Numbered from the stretch's first letter, positions 18,007-27,257 are shown. The stretch is 64,000 nt of DNA from Paludibaculum fermentans (GCF_015277775.1 NZ_CP063849.1:5347501-5411500); one strand, 5' to 3'. The notes: generated from the letters alone by a model not told the origin. Made by a program: numbers and translations.

Positions 18007-19086
18007 TCAGGCCAGCGTGAGGTTAGCCTGCGCCTTCAGCGTAAGATCGTCGAATTCCCCCCGCAGGAACCGCGGCACCGCCGCCGCCGCGATCATCGCC
18101 GCATTGTCCGTCGACAGATGAGGAGCCGGGAAATACACCGGGCACATCAGGCGTCCGGACTGCGCCGACGCCCGCAAACCCGCATTGCAGGCCACGCCGC
18201 CAGAAATAATCACAGACCGCGCCGCCGTCTCTTCCACCGCGCGCCCCACGCGCCGCAGCAATTCCTCCACCACGACACGCTGGAACGCCGCCACGGCATC
18301 CAGCGTCGTCTGCGGAGTCACCGCCAGCCACTGCTCCACCGTCGGATGCGGATGCAGCTTCATCAGCGCCCGCCGCGTGACAATCTCGCCTTCCATATCA
18401 TGCGCCTGCACCCAGCGCAGCATCGCCGTCTTCAACCCGCTGAAGCTGAAATCCAGGGCATTGCCCTTCATTTTTGAAATCGGTAGCGCCAGCCCGTCGG
18501 CATCTCCATAGGGTGCCAACTTATCCAGTACTGGACCGCCCGGATAGCCGAACCCCAGCAGCTTGGCCACTTTGTCGTATGCCTCGCCCGCCGCGTCATC
18601 ACGGGTCTTGCCCAGCAGCCGGTAGGTCATCCGCTCGCTGACTTCGAACAGATGCGTGTGTCCGCCGCTGGCCACCAGCGCCAGTGCCGGGAGTTCGATC
18701 TCCGCACCGCACTGCCGCGCTTCCAGCAGCACCGCGTGGATGTGTCCCTCAATGTGGTTCACGCCGATCAGCGGCAGCCCGCGCACCAGGCACACGGCCT
18801 TCGCGTAAGTCAGCCCCACCAGCAGCGAACCCACCAGCCCCGGTCCCGCCGTCACCGCAATCGCATCAATATCGTCCCAGCCCAGCCGCGCCTGCTCCAG
18901 CGCGCCGCGCACCACCGGCCCAATCGCCCGCAAATGCTCGCGGGAAGCCAGCTCCGGCACTACGCCGCCATACTTGCTGTGCGTGTCGATTTGCGACGCA
19001 ACGACGCTCGCACTCAGCTCTCCGTCCGACGTCACGATCGCCGCCGCCGTCTCGTCGCACGAACTTTCGATTCCCAGGATTCGCAC
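18007..19086 (-). CDS. tsaD: tRNA N6-adenosine threonylcarbamoyltransferase
   Basis: TsaD transfers the threonylcarbamoyl group from TC-AMP to A37 of tRNAs reading ANN codons, with TsaB and TsaE. The 359-residue sequence shows the ASKHA-type start [14 protein letters not shown] and the metal-binding histidines in [15 protein letters not shown]. It also has the nucleotide-binding [12 protein letters not shown] and the C-terminal [11 protein letters not shown]. The start is GTG at 19086. It is divergent from queA, another tRNA modification gene, with 61 bases between the starts. tsaB and tsaE are not in the window. Confidence 0.95.
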   Translation of the reverse strand: MRILGIESSCDETAAAIVTSDGELSASVVASQIDTHSKYGGVVPELASREHLRAIGPVVRGALEQARLGWDDIDAIAVTAGPGLVGSLLVGLTYAKAVCLVRGLPLIGVNHIEGHIHAVLLEARQCGAEIELPALALVASGGHTHLFEVSERMTYRLLGKTRDDAAGEAYDKVAKLLGFGYPGGPVLDKLAPYGDADGLALPISKMKGNALDFSFSGLKTAMLRWVQAHDMEGEIVTRRALMKLHPHPTVEQWLAVTPQTTLDAVAAFQRVVVEELLRRVGRAVEETAARSVIISGGVACNAGLRASAQSGRLMCPVYFPAPHLSTDNAAMIAAAAVPRFLRGEFDDLTLKAQANLTLA

Positions 19087-19147
19087 AATGGCTCCGCAAA
19101 TGGGTATATTATTCGCAGCGAGGTTTATTTTTTTCGCTCGCCTTTTT

Positions 19148-20167
19148 ATGCAGTTATCAGAATTCGACTATCAATTGCCCGACGAACTGGTGGCGCAGGA
19201 GCCTCTCGCCGATCGCTCCGCCGCCAGGATGCTCGTCGTCAACCGGCAAGCCGGATCCTTCCAAGACGCTTCATTTCGCGACCTGCCCGCCCACCTGGGC
19301 GCCGGCGACTGCCTAATTCTCAATGATACGCGCGTTTTCCCGTCCCGCATCTTCGGCAAGAAGATCGGCTATGACCGGCAGGTCGAACTCTTCCTCCTCC
19401 GGCCCGAGTCATCCGACCGCCTCACCTGGTCGGCTCTCGCCCGGCCGGGCCGCCACCTTCACATCGGCACTCGCGTTTACATCACCCCTCGCCTGTTCGC
19501 GGAAATCCTCGAAACCCGCGATCGCGGCGAGCGCCTGCTGAAGTTTACATGTAACGGAAATCTCGACGCCGAGCTCGAAGCCAACGGCCACGTCCCGCTG
19601 CCGCCCTATATCCACCGGCCCGACCAGCCCGCCGATCGGGAACGCTACCAGACCGTCTTCGCCGAAAAACCCGGCTCCGTCGCCGCACCCACCGCCGGCC
19701 TGCATTTCACTCCCGAAGTCCTGGACGAGTGCCGCGCCGCCGGTGCGGAGATCGCCAAAGTAACCCTCCACGTAGGCCTAGGCACCTTTCAGCCCCTCTC
19801 CTCCGACGAAGTCGAACAGAATCACCTCCACTCCGAACGCTACGAAATCACTGCGCCCAACGCGGAAATCATCGCCCGGGCCACCCGCCGCATCGCCGTC
19901 GGCACCACGGCGGTCCGTACCATTGAGACTGCCAGCCGCAACGGCGGCTTCCATCCTCAATCCGGAGAAACGAGTATCTTTCTCTATCCCGGCTGCGAAT
20001 TCCAGGGTGTCGATGCAATGATCACCAATTTCCATCTACCCAAATCGAGCCTCATCCTGCTGGTCGCCGCATTCGGCGGCAAGGATTTGATGCTGGCCGC
20101 TTACCGCCACGCCGTCGAGCAGCGTTACCGCTTCTTCTCCTACGGCGACTGCATGCTGATACTCTAA
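19148..20167 (+). CDS. queA: S-adenosylmethionine:tRNA ribosyltransferase-isomerase
   Basis: QueA makes epoxyqueuosine in tRNA by transferring the ribosyl part of SAM to preQ1. I start it at ATG 19148, where the family N-terminus [17 protein letters not shown] begins; the longer frame to 18974 runs into tsaD. Conserved blocks are [47 protein letters not shown], and [20 protein letters not shown]. The C-terminus [12 protein letters not shown] is typical. Length is 339 residues, as usual. The DUF4440 gene follows after six bases. Confidence 0.95.
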   Translation: MQLSEFDYQLPDELVAQEPLADRSAARMLVVNRQAGSFQDASFRDLPAHLGAGDCLILNDTRVFPSRIFGKKIGYDRQVELFLLRPESSDRLTWSALARPGRHLHIGTRVYITPRLFAEILETRDRGERLLKFTCNGNLDAELEANGHVPLPPYIHRPDQPADRERYQTVFAEKPGSVAAPTAGLHFTPEVLDECRAAGAEIAKVTLHVGLGTFQPLSSDEVEQNHLHSERYEITAPNAEIIARATRRIAVGTTAVRTIETASRNGGFHPQSGETSIFLYPGCEFQGVDAMITNFHLPKSSLILLVAAFGGKDLMLAAYRHAVEQRYRFFSYGDCMLIL

Positions 20168-20173
20168 TAAGCC

Positions 20174-20590
20174 ATGCGGCTTCTTGTTCTCTGTGTGTTG
20201 GCGGCCTCTTCACTGCTTTTTGCGCAGGACGACGTCACCGTCACCCTCCAAAAACAGGCTGAGGCCTGGAATCGCGCCAATCTCGAGGAATTCATGACCA
20301 CTTACATGGATTCCCCCGACATCACCTTCACCGGCCGCGCGGGCGTCACCCGAGGCTACAAGCCCGTGCTCGAGCGTTACCGCAAGAACTACGGCACGCC
20401 CGAAGCCATGGGCACCCTGCGCTACAGCGAATTGGAAGTCCGCCTATTGGGCCCGGACGCCGCCCTGGTCCTGGGCCGCTTCGACCTCACGCGGACCCAG
20501 GCCGGTGGCGGCAACGCATCCGGCCATTTCACGCTGGTGCTGCGCAAGACCGCCGCCGGCTGGAAAATCATCCACGATCACACGAGTTAA
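20174..20590 (+). CDS. DUF4440/SnoaL-like secreted protein
   Basis: This 138-residue protein has a signal peptide (LLVLCVLAASSLLFAQ) followed by an NTF2-like cone fold. Family marks are the helix QAEAWNRANLEEFMTTY, PDITFTGRAG, LERYRKNYG and the closing strand AAGWKIIHDHTS. DUF4440 proteins bind small molecules or act as isomerase or hydrolase scaffolds, but no catalytic set is clear here. It follows queA by six bases and converges with the alcohol dehydrogenase, sharing TTAA for both stops. Confidence 0.8.
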   Translation: MRLLVLCVLAASSLLFAQDDVTVTLQKQAEAWNRANLEEFMTTYMDSPDITFTGRAGVTRGYKPVLERYRKNYGTPEAMGTLRYSELEVRLLGPDAALVLGRFDLTRTQAGGGNASGHFTLVLRKTAAGWKIIHDHTS

Positions 20591-21750
20591 GCGGCCAGGC
20601 TCCGCGACAGAATCTCTTCCACCGTCTTGGGCGTAATGTCCTGCCGCTCGCCCAGCTTGACCGCCCCGTTGCTCTCCAGTTTCTTCGCCACCAGCGCCGG
20701 AGTCTCAGGCTTTACCTCCGGATACTGCGACAACCGCGTCGGCAATCCCAGCGACTCGAAAAACTCTTCCGTCTTCCGGATCGCCGCCTCGCACCTCTCA
20801 TCGTCGGTTCCGGTCCGAATCCCCCAAACCCGCTCGGCAAACTGCAGTAACTTCTCGCGCTTGCCATCGGCCTGCACCCGGAACAGGTGCGGCACCACCG
20901 TCGCCAGCGTCCGCGCATGGTCGATGCCGTATAGGGCCGTCAACTCGTGCCCAATCATATGCGTCGCCCAATCCTGCGGCACGCCGCTGCCAATCAAGCC
21001 GTTCAAAGCCATCGTGGCCGACCACACAAACGTCGCCCGCAGGTCGTAATTCTCCGGCTCGGCCAGCGTCTTCGGACCGACTTCGATCAATGTCTGCAGA
21101 ATCGCTTCCGCGAACCGGTCGTTCAATTCCGCATGCACCGGGAACGTCATGTATTGCTCCAGCGTGTGGACGAATGCGTCGACAATACCGTTCGCCACCT
21201 GCCGCTGGGGCAAGGAGAAAGTGGTCTCCGGATCCAATACCGCGAATTTCGGGTAGCAATGCACCGACCCGAAGGCGAGCTTCTGCCCGGCCGACCGCCG
21301 GCTGACCACCGCAAAAGTGTTCGATTCCGACCCCGTCGCGGGCAGCGTCAGGACGCACGCCAGCGGAACCGCTGAATCCACCGCCGCACCCTTGGTCAGG
21401 ATGTCCCACGGCTCCCCCGCAAACGGCACCGCCGCGGCAATGAACTTCGTGCCGTCCAGCACCGAACCGCCGCCTACAGCCAGCAGCAGGTCCACCTTCT
21501 CCCGCCGCGCCAGTTCCACGGCGCCCATCAGCGTGTCGTACTCGGGATTCGGCTCGATGCCGCCGAACTCCAGCACCGTGCGCCCTTCCAGGGCCTGCAT
21601 CACCTGCTCATACACGCCGTTCTTGTGGATGCTGCCGCCTCCGTAGGTGATCAGCACCTTGGCCGAAGCCGGGATTTCCTTGGAAATGGAGGCAATCTGA
21701 CCCTTGCCGAACAGAATCTTGGTGGGGTTGTAGAAGGCGAAATTAAACAT
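20587..21750 (-). CDS. Iron-containing (YqhD-type) alcohol dehydrogenase
   Basis: This 387-residue group III dehydrogenase would reduce aldehydes with NAD(P)H. The cofactor region shows VLITYGGGSIHKNG and LLAVGGGSVLDGTKFIA; the GGGS patch is typical. Metal ligands fit an aspartate and histidine in IVDAFVHTLEQY plus histidines in THMIGHELTALYGIDHARTL. The N-terminus FYNPTKILFGKGQI matches the YqhD subgroup of broad aldehyde reductases. The gene stands alone, so a detoxification role is inferred only. Confidence 0.9.
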   Translation of the reverse strand: MFNFAFYNPTKILFGKGQIASISKEIPASAKVLITYGGGSIHKNGVYEQVMQALEGRTVLEFGGIEPNPEYDTLMGAVELARREKVDLLLAVGGGSVLDGTKFIAAAVPFAGEPWDILTKGAAVDSAVPLACVLTLPATGSESNTFAVVSRRSAGQKLAFGSVHCYPKFAVLDPETTFSLPQRQVANGIVDAFVHTLEQYMTFPVHAELNDRFAEAILQTLIEVGPKTLAEPENYDLRATFVWSATMALNGLIGSGVPQDWATHMIGHELTALYGIDHARTLATVVPHLFRVQADGKREKLLQFAERVWGIRTGTDDERCEAAIRKTEEFFESLGLPTRLSQYPEVKPETPALVAKKLESNGAVKLGERQDITPKTVEEILSRSLAA

Positions 21751-21786
21751 GAGAGGCTCGCTCCCACTATCTTAGGCGACCCGCGG

Positions 21787-22185
21787 CTAGTGCCGGGACC
21801 AGGCGAACCAGACGACTGACCCGGCCATGGCGCTCAACACCACCAGCCCGATCGCGGCCACCGCGGCTTCCGCGCTCATCCAGGCGATCCCGCCCAGCAG
21901 CCCCAGCCCGACCACGGCCATCGCCGCCCGCTCCGCCACCACCACCGGACGCGCCGCCCGCGCCGCATCATCGCGCCGGGCCCGCAACTGCATCTTCCAC
22001 CACACCAACCCGGGCTCCTGCACCGGCGCCTCGGCCGTCGCCGCCGCCTCCTGCAGGAATCCGGCGACCATCAGGGTCTCCGCGCAGTCGCCGCATTCGG
22101 CCAGGTGCTCGCGCAATTCCTCGGTCCATGCATCATTGCGCTGCGCCGCCAAAACGTCCTGTTCGTGGGAACACATCGTCTTCAT
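21787..22185 (-). CDS. Zinc-finger anti-sigma-like membrane protein
   Basis: This 132-residue protein has H-L-A-E-C-G-D-C at about residues 27-34, preceded by an N-terminal cysteine-histidine (C-S-H-E). That pattern fits a ZAS-type anti-sigma domain. Two hydrophobic helices (AAMAVVGLGLLGGIAWM and AAIGLVVLSAMAGSVVWFAW) near the C-terminus anchor it in the membrane. It overlaps the end of the ECF sigma gene by four bases. It is therefore the probable regulator that holds that sigma factor inactive until an envelope signal arrives. Direct target genes are not seen. Confidence 0.75.
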   Translation of the reverse strand: MKTMCSHEQDVLAAQRNDAWTEELREHLAECGDCAETLMVAGFLQEAAATAEAPVQEPGLVWWKMQLRARRDDAARAARPVVVAERAAMAVVGLGLLGGIAWMSAEAAVAAIGLVVLSAMAGSVVWFAWSRH

Positions 22186-22772
22186 CGTCCAGTCTCCTGC
22201 CGGAAGCCCCGTTCACGCAAGAGGCTCGCCAGTTTCTGCTTCACCCGGAACAGCAGCGGCCGCACGCTGGCCTCTTTCAGCCCCGTCACGGCCGCTATCT
22301 CCCGGTGGCTCGCCCCTTCCACATACGCCATCCACATCAGCGCCCGCTCATTCGGTTTGATGGCATTCATCACTTTCTGGATGTCCGCCGACAGTTGAAT
22401 ATCGGCTCCGCTCTGGCCTTCCTGCGGACGGGTCGCAATCCGCTCATCCAGCGGAGCCGGTTCGAACTTCTTACTCCGGAAGTGGTCCCGCGCCAGATTC
22501 GTCGCCGTCCGGTACAAGTAGCTCTTCCGTTGCGCCTCGTCCATCGCCGGCAATTCGGACCGCATCAGCCGGTAGAACGCCTCCTGCATCAGGTCCTCGG
22601 CCAGCGCCGCATTGCCAGTCAACCGGGAGAGGTAGGACTTCAGCGGCCGCGCATGCAGCGCGTACAGGTCGCGGAAGCCCGCCTCGGTCATGCGTAGCGC
22701 CTCCACCGGCGCGCCGCTGGCCGCGACTATGTTCGCGAGTGGAATCGCCGGAGTCATCTCAGGTTCTATCAC
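22182..22772 (-). CDS. ECF-type RNA polymerase sigma factor
   Basis: This 196-residue protein has sigma region 2 (DLMQEAFYRLMRSE and SYLYRTATNLARDHFRSKK) and region 4 (IKPNERALMWMAYVEGASHREIAAVTGLKEASVRPLLFRVKQKL). It is translationally coupled to the zinc-finger protein downstream, the common sigma/anti-sigma arrangement. An N-terminal extension of about 25 residues precedes region 2. No obvious self-recognised promoter was identified in the short upstream gap to the membrane protein gene. Confidence 0.9.
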   Translation of the reverse strand: MIEPEMTPAIPLANIVAASGAPVEALRMTEAGFRDLYALHARPLKSYLSRLTGNAALAEDLMQEAFYRLMRSELPAMDEAQRKSYLYRTATNLARDHFRSKKFEPAPLDERIATRPQEGQSGADIQLSADIQKVMNAIKPNERALMWMAYVEGASHREIAAVTGLKEASVRPLLFRVKQKLASLLRERGFRQETGR

Positions 22773-22790
22773 AGCAGCAGCCTTGCCGTT

Positions 22791-23255
22791 CTAGCTCTGT
22801 TCGTTCGTCTTCCCGTTGATCAGGCCCAAGGTCTTCGACAGCAGGTAGCTCGCCCCCGCCGCCGCCAGCAGGCCAATACCCAGCGTCAGGATCAGCGTGC
22901 CCACCACCGCCACGTCCCGCTGCGAGTATTTGTCCACAATATTCTGCAGGAACAACACCCCGATTCCGATCACCGTGCAGACAACCCCGTACTGCACCGA
23001 ATTCAGAATCCGTCCAAAAGTTGCCGGTTTCTCCTGCGGCGCCCCCTGCATCAGGCGCTGCCCTGCCTCAGATTGCAGATAGGCAAGCACTTCCGCCCCG
23101 CTTCCCAGCTTGTCCATCAGCTTGTTGAAGATCTCCGCCTGGGCCCTCTCCGCCTTCGTCCGCCGCAGGTGGTCAAACAGGGCCCGCGTGATGATCACCA
23201 CCGCCAGCGCGACCGTGCCGAACACCATGATGATCGCAATTGCTTCCGTTCCCAT
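22791..23255 (-). CDS. Small two-region membrane protein of unknown function
   Basis: ATG 23255 is chosen because AAGGAG lies eight bases upstream; the open frame extends 50 codons further but those look non-coding. The 154-residue product has one N-terminal helix (AIAIIMVFGTVALAVVIITRAL). A soluble helical stretch with AEIFNKLMDKLGSGAEVLAYL follows, then two C-terminal hydrophobic segments (GVVCTVIGIGVLFLQNIV and GTLILTLGIGLLAAAGASYLL). It ends 18 bases before the sigma factor gene, so it may be the first gene of that operon. The family is not recognised. Confidence 0.65.
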   Translation of the reverse strand: MGTEAIAIIMVFGTVALAVVIITRALFDHLRRTKAERAQAEIFNKLMDKLGSGAEVLAYLQSEAGQRLMQGAPQEKPATFGRILNSVQYGVVCTVIGIGVLFLQNIVDKYSQRDVAVVGTLILTLGIGLLAAAGASYLLSKTLGLINGKTNEQS

Positions 23256-23433
23256 CGCTGTACTCCTTGATTTCCGCTGCGCCTTTGCGCTTCCTTCAGT
23301 CATTCCAACGCGTGGGGCCCGGGGCTTGTTAACGCCCTTGAAAACTATTTCCGGCCGTGCGGATTTCGGCGCTATTTGTATGACCAGAGAGAACATGTCC
23401 GACACGGGCGAACCAGTATACTGACAGGAGAAT

Positions 23434-24474
23434 ATGATGATTGAACGCTGCGCCTACGCGCGAGCCGGCCTGATCGGGAATCCATCAGACGGCTACTTCG
23501 GCAAGACCATCGCAGTCATCGTCAGGAACTACCAGGCCCGCGTCACCATATACGAAGCCCCCCGCATCTCCATCCGCGCCGGGCATCGGGACCGCCTGGA
23601 CTTCTCCAGCTTTTCGGAGTTCCTGGAAGACGTCCACCTGAACGGGTACTACGGCGGCGTCCGCCTGATCAAGGCCGCCATCAAGAAATTCAACGACTGG
23701 TGCGCCGCCAAGGAAATCCGGCTGGACCGCACCTTCGCCATTGAGTACGACACGAACGTGCCGGTCCGCGTCGGCCTGGCCGGTTCCAGCGCCATTGTTA
23801 CGGCCACAATCCGTGCATTAATGGCCTTTTTCCATATCGAAATCCCAAAACCGGTGCTGCCCGGCCTCATCCTCAGCGTCGAACTCGAGGAACTCGGCAT
23901 CGGCGCCGGACTGCAGGACCGTGTCATCCAGGTCTATGAAAATGCGGTTTTCATGGACTTTGAAAAGGCCCGCATGGAGCGTGACGGCTACGGCTTGTAT
24001 GAACCGCTCGACCCTGCCCTGCTGCCGCCCCTCTTCGTTGCCTTCCACGACAACCTGGCCGAGGGGACCGAACTGACCCATAACGACTTACGCAGCCGCT
24101 TCAACCGCGGTGAGCAGGCCGTGCTCGACGCCATCCAACACTGGGCGGACCTGGCCGAGCAATCCCGCATCCTGTTGCAGGAGGGGAAAGGCATGGCGAT
24201 CGGTCCGCTCATGAACGAAGCCTTCGACCTGCGCGCCAGCCTGATCCGCATCAGCCCCGGCAATATGGAGCTCATCCGGCGCGGCCGCGACCAGGGCGCG
24301 TTCACCCAGTTCTGCGGTTCCGGCGGCGCCATCATCGGCTGTTACGACGGCGACCCGGCCCGCTTGCGGCGCCTGCGCATCTCCTACGCGGAGATGGGCG
24401 CTGAACTCATCGTTCCCCAGATCCAGGCCGTCTCCAAGACGAATGGCGAAGCAGTGGGGGCATTCCGTCTATGA
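23434..24474 (+). CDS. GHMP kinase, glucuronokinase-like
   Basis: This 346-residue sugar kinase is of the GHMP family. The N-terminal ARAGLIGNPSDGYFGKTIAV binds substrate and the phosphate loop is VRVGLAGSSAIVTATI (about residue 110). A C-terminal motif is TQFCGSGGAIIGCY. The pattern NPSDGYFGKT and overall order fit glucuronokinase-like enzymes, which make glucuronate 1-phosphate. AGGAG lies 3-6 bases before two possible ATGs (23434 or 23437). The stop overlaps the start of the uridylyltransferase, so the two products should act in sequence, giving a UDP-sugar. Substrate choice is inferred. Confidence 0.75.
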   Translation: MMIERCAYARAGLIGNPSDGYFGKTIAVIVRNYQARVTIYEAPRISIRAGHRDRLDFSSFSEFLEDVHLNGYYGGVRLIKAAIKKFNDWCAAKEIRLDRTFAIEYDTNVPVRVGLAGSSAIVTATIRALMAFFHIEIPKPVLPGLILSVELEELGIGAGLQDRVIQVYENAVFMDFEKARMERDGYGLYEPLDPALLPPLFVAFHDNLAEGTELTHNDLRSRFNRGEQAVLDAIQHWADLAEQSRILLQEGKGMAIGPLMNEAFDLRASLIRISPGNMELIRRGRDQGAFTQFCGSGGAIIGCYDGDPARLRRLRISYAEMGAELIVPQIQAVSKTNGEAVGAFRL

Positions 24475-25355
24475 AGGTACGCAAAGCAGTCATCCCCGCC
24501 GCCGGCATGGGCACCCGCTTCCTGCCCGCCACCAAGAGCATGCCCAAGGAGATGCTCCCCATCGTCGACAAGCCGGTGCTCCAGTTTGTCATCGAAGAAG
24601 CGGCACAGAGCGGGATCGAGGATGTCCTCATCATCACCGGCCGCGGCAAACAGGCCATCGAGAATCACTTCGACTTCAATCCGGACCTCGAGATCTTCCT
24701 GCGCGGAGCCGGCAAGCAGCACCTGGTCGACCAGGTGCGCGACATCGGGGACCGTGTCCAGATCCACTACATTCGTCAGAAGGAGCAGTTGGGCTTGGGC
24801 GACGCCATCCGTCTCGCCCGCGCCCATGTCGGCCGCGAACCGTTCGCCGTCCTGCTGGGCGACACCATCATCGAACCGCCTCCGGGCCAGAAACCCGGGC
24901 TCCGGCAACTGTTGGATTCCTTCGAGCAAACCGCGGCCAGCGTCGTGGCAGTCCACCACGTGCCCAAGGAGTGGGTCACCCGCTACGGCATTGTGGACGG
25001 CGAACCGGAAGGCAGCAATCCCGACCTGCTGCGCCTGCGCAAGCTGGTCGAAAAGCCGGCCGTGAATCTGGCGCCCAGCGACCTGGCCATCGCCGGCCGC
25101 TATGTGTTCAGCGCCGATATCTTCGACTGCATCGATGCCACCCAACGTGGGGTCGGCGGCGAGATTCAGCTCACCGACGCCATGAATTTACTGGCCCAGC
25201 TCCAGCCTGTCTACGCCCTCGCCTGGCAGGCCAAGCGCTTCGACATCGGCAACCGGGTCGAATACGCCAAGTGTTTTCTTGAACTTGCGCTGAAACGGGA
25301 AGACACTGGACCGGCCATTCGCGCCCATCTGGCACAACTACTCGCCGAGGAGTGA
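24471..25355 (+). CDS. galU: UTP--sugar-1-phosphate uridylyltransferase (GalU-like)
   Basis: This 294-residue nucleotidyltransferase matches UTP-glucose-1-phosphate uridylyltransferases. The N-terminal signature is VIPAAGMGTRFLPATKSMPKE. The next marks are DKPVLQFVIEEA, ITGRGKQAIENHFD, FAVLLGDTII, and VEKPA, with FDIGNRVEY near the end. It is coupled to the upstream GHMP kinase. The usual product is UDP-glucose, but the operon context leaves open a broader UDP-sugar pyrophosphorylase role, for example UDP-glucuronate. Confidence 0.88.
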   Translation: MKVRKAVIPAAGMGTRFLPATKSMPKEMLPIVDKPVLQFVIEEAAQSGIEDVLIITGRGKQAIENHFDFNPDLEIFLRGAGKQHLVDQVRDIGDRVQIHYIRQKEQLGLGDAIRLARAHVGREPFAVLLGDTIIEPPPGQKPGLRQLLDSFEQTAASVVAVHHVPKEWVTRYGIVDGEPEGSNPDLLRLRKLVEKPAVNLAPSDLAIAGRYVFSADIFDCIDATQRGVGGEIQLTDAMNLLAQLQPVYALAWQAKRFDIGNRVEYAKCFLELALKREDTGPAIRAHLAQLLAEE

Positions 25356-25368
25356 GTCGCGTTGCTAT

Positions 25369-25492
25369 ACTGGATGGTGCTGCCTTGGGCAGTCGTGTGT
25401 CACTACGCGTGTCCAGTGGGACGGCCGTGTGCCGAACCCTACCGGTAGGTCGCACCCCTAACAGTCTGGTGATGGCGTAAAGGAAACCGTCC
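25369..25492 (+). ncRNA. Candidate structured leader RNA before ffh
   Basis: The 161 bases between galU and ffh carry no gene but fold well by eye. There is a CTGCC/GGCAG hairpin (25380-25384 with 25388-25392) inside an ACTGGA/TCCAGT helix (25369-25374 with 25412-25417). A second domain is closed by GGACGG/CCGTCC (25419-25424 with 25487-25492), holding GTGC/GCAC and a CTA-CCGG-TAG hairpin. A TATACT box at 25366-25371 could start transcription; if so, the first helix would be only partly transcribed. It does not contain the conserved SRP RNA core and matches no riboswitch I know. Confidence 0.35.
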
Positions 25493-25516
25493 GCGCGCGT
25501 GCGGGCGATCGAGAAG

Positions 25517-26869
25517 ATGTTCGATTCGTTAAGCGACAAGCTACAGCGGGTATTCAAGAATATCCGTGGCGAAGGCAAGCTGACGGCCGAGAACATGGAA
25601 GTGGCCCTTAAGGAGATCCGTGTGGCTCTCCTCGAGGCGGACGTCCATTTCAAGGTCGTAAAAGCCTTCATGGAAGGGGTGCGCACAAAGGCACTCGGCC
25701 AGGAAGTCCTATCGTCCTTCTCCCCCGCCCAGCAGGTGATCAAGATCGTCCGGGATGAGCTCATCACTGTCCTGGGCACCCACACCGCCCGCCTTCGCAC
25801 CGCCAACCAGCCGCCCACTGTGGTGATGGTCGTCGGCCTCCAGGGCTCCGGTAAAACCACCTCCAGCGGCAAGTTAGCCCGCTATCTGTCCAAAAACGGC
25901 CACCGGCCGCTGCTTGTTTCCGTCGACGTCTACCGCCCCGCCGCCCGCCAGCAACTCGCTGTTCTCGCCAAAGACCTCGGCATTCCGATCTACGAAGGCA
26001 CCCCCGAAGAGACCAAACCTGTCGATCTGGCCCGATCTGCCCGGCGTGAAGCCGAGATCAGCGGCCGCGACATGGTGCTGGTCGACACCGCCGGCCGCCT
26101 GCACATCGACGAAGACCTGATGACCGAGCTCTCGCAGCTCAAAGAGGCCCTGAACCCCACCGAGATCCTCTTCGTGGCCGACGCCATGACTGGCCAGGAC
26201 GCCGTCAAAAGCGCCGAGGAGTTTCATAAGCGCCTTGGAATCACTGGTGTAGTACTCACCAAGATGGACGGCGACGCCCGTGGCGGCGCGGCCCTCTCCA
26301 TCCGCCACATCACCGGGCAACCCCTTAAGTTTGTCGGTACGGGCGAAAAATCAGACGCCCTGGAAGCCTTCCATCCCGATCGCGCCGCCTCGCGCATCCT
26401 GGGCATGGGCGACGTGCTCAGCTTCATCGAGAAGGTGGAGTCCGCCGTCGACCAGAAGAAGGCCGAGCAGATGCAGCGCAAGCTGCTCGAGGACGATTTC
26501 ACCCTCGAGGATTTCCGCGACCAGCTCAAGCAATTGCGCAAGCTGGGGTCGCTCGAGTCCCTCCTGGGCATGATGCCGCAGGTCGGCATGTTGAAGGAAT
26601 TGAAGAACGTAAAGGTCGATGAGCACGAGTTCACCCGCGTGGTGGCCATCATCGACTCCATGACGCCCAAAGAGCGGGACAACCACATGCTGATCAACGG
26701 TTCCCGCCGCCGCCGCATCGCCAAGGGCAGCGGCACCAGTGTCCAGGACGTCAATAACCTTTTGAAACAGTATGGGCAGGCACGCAAGATGATGAAATCC
26801 GTATCCGGCGGCCTGCTGGGCAAGAAGATGGGAAAACTGAAGCTGCCGTTTCCGAACCCTTTCGGGTGA
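25517..26869 (+). CDS. ffh: Signal recognition particle protein Ffh
   Basis: Ffh binds signal peptides of nascent chains and, with SRP RNA and FtsY, brings ribosomes to the membrane. ATG 25517 gives the conserved start MFDSLSDKLQRVFKNIRG. The NG domain shows GLQGSGKTTSSGKLA (P loop, about residue 105), DVYRPAARQQL, LVDTAGRLHID and TKMDGDARGGAAL. The C-terminal M domain is methionine-rich, with the RNA-binding stretch INGSRRRRIAKGSGTSVQDVN. It leads the rpsP-to-rnhB cluster. Confidence 0.96.
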   Translation: MFDSLSDKLQRVFKNIRGEGKLTAENMEVALKEIRVALLEADVHFKVVKAFMEGVRTKALGQEVLSSFSPAQQVIKIVRDELITVLGTHTARLRTANQPPTVVMVVGLQGSGKTTSSGKLARYLSKNGHRPLLVSVDVYRPAARQQLAVLAKDLGIPIYEGTPEETKPVDLARSARREAEISGRDMVLVDTAGRLHIDEDLMTELSQLKEALNPTEILFVADAMTGQDAVKSAEEFHKRLGITGVVLTKMDGDARGGAALSIRHITGQPLKFVGTGEKSDALEAFHPDRAASRILGMGDVLSFIEKVESAVDQKKAEQMQRKLLEDDFTLEDFRDQLKQLRKLGSLESLLGMMPQVGMLKELKNVKVDEHEFTRVVAIIDSMTPKERDNHMLINGSRRRRIAKGSGTSVQDVNNLLKQYGQARKMMKSVSGGLLGKKMGKLKLPFPNPFG

Positions 26870-26911
26870 GGCATGGCCGCTCACGCCAGATTTGCTAGGA
26901 GAGTAGAACGC

Positions 26912-27169
26912 ATGTTGATGATTCGGTTGGCGCGTTTCGGCGCCAAGAAGAAGCCCACTTACCGTGTGGTCGTGATTGAAAAGGATCGCGCCCGCGACTC
27001 CAAGGCCATTGAGGTTTTGGGGCATTACAACCCCGTCGCCGACCCGGCCGTGGTCCAGTTGGATCATGCCCGCATCGAGCATTGGACCAAGAGCGGCGCG
27101 CAGCTGTCCGACACCGTCGCCCGCCTGGTCAAGGCAAACCCGGCTCCGGTGGAACAGCCCGCGGCCTAA
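26912..27169 (+). CDS. rpsP: 30S ribosomal protein S16
   Basis: This 85-residue protein shows the S16 pattern [33 protein letters not shown] and an [16 protein letters not shown] block. The start is at ATG 26912, with AGGAGAG at 26897-26903 well placed. An in-frame ATG six bases later (26918) would match the shorter form seen in many bacteria. S16 is an early 30S assembly protein. The gene follows ffh by 42 bases and precedes khpA, the usual order in this cluster. Confidence 0.95.
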   Translation: MLMIRLARFGAKKKPTYRVVVIEKDRARDSKAIEVLGHYNPVADPAVVQLDHARIEHWTKSGAQLSDTVARLVKANPAPVEQPAA

Positions 27170-27257
27170 AAGGCCTCAGGTTTCCGCTCGGCGCGGGGCG
27201 TGTTTGTTACGTGTCCTCAGCATGTTAGCATCGGAGGCAGGACGGGAGGTCCTCGCA

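Noticed and set aside
25369-25492. SRP RNA gene next to ffh
   Set aside because: The conserved GGAAG-type core and asymmetric loop of bacterial SRP RNA are missing on both strands, so this label is not supported.
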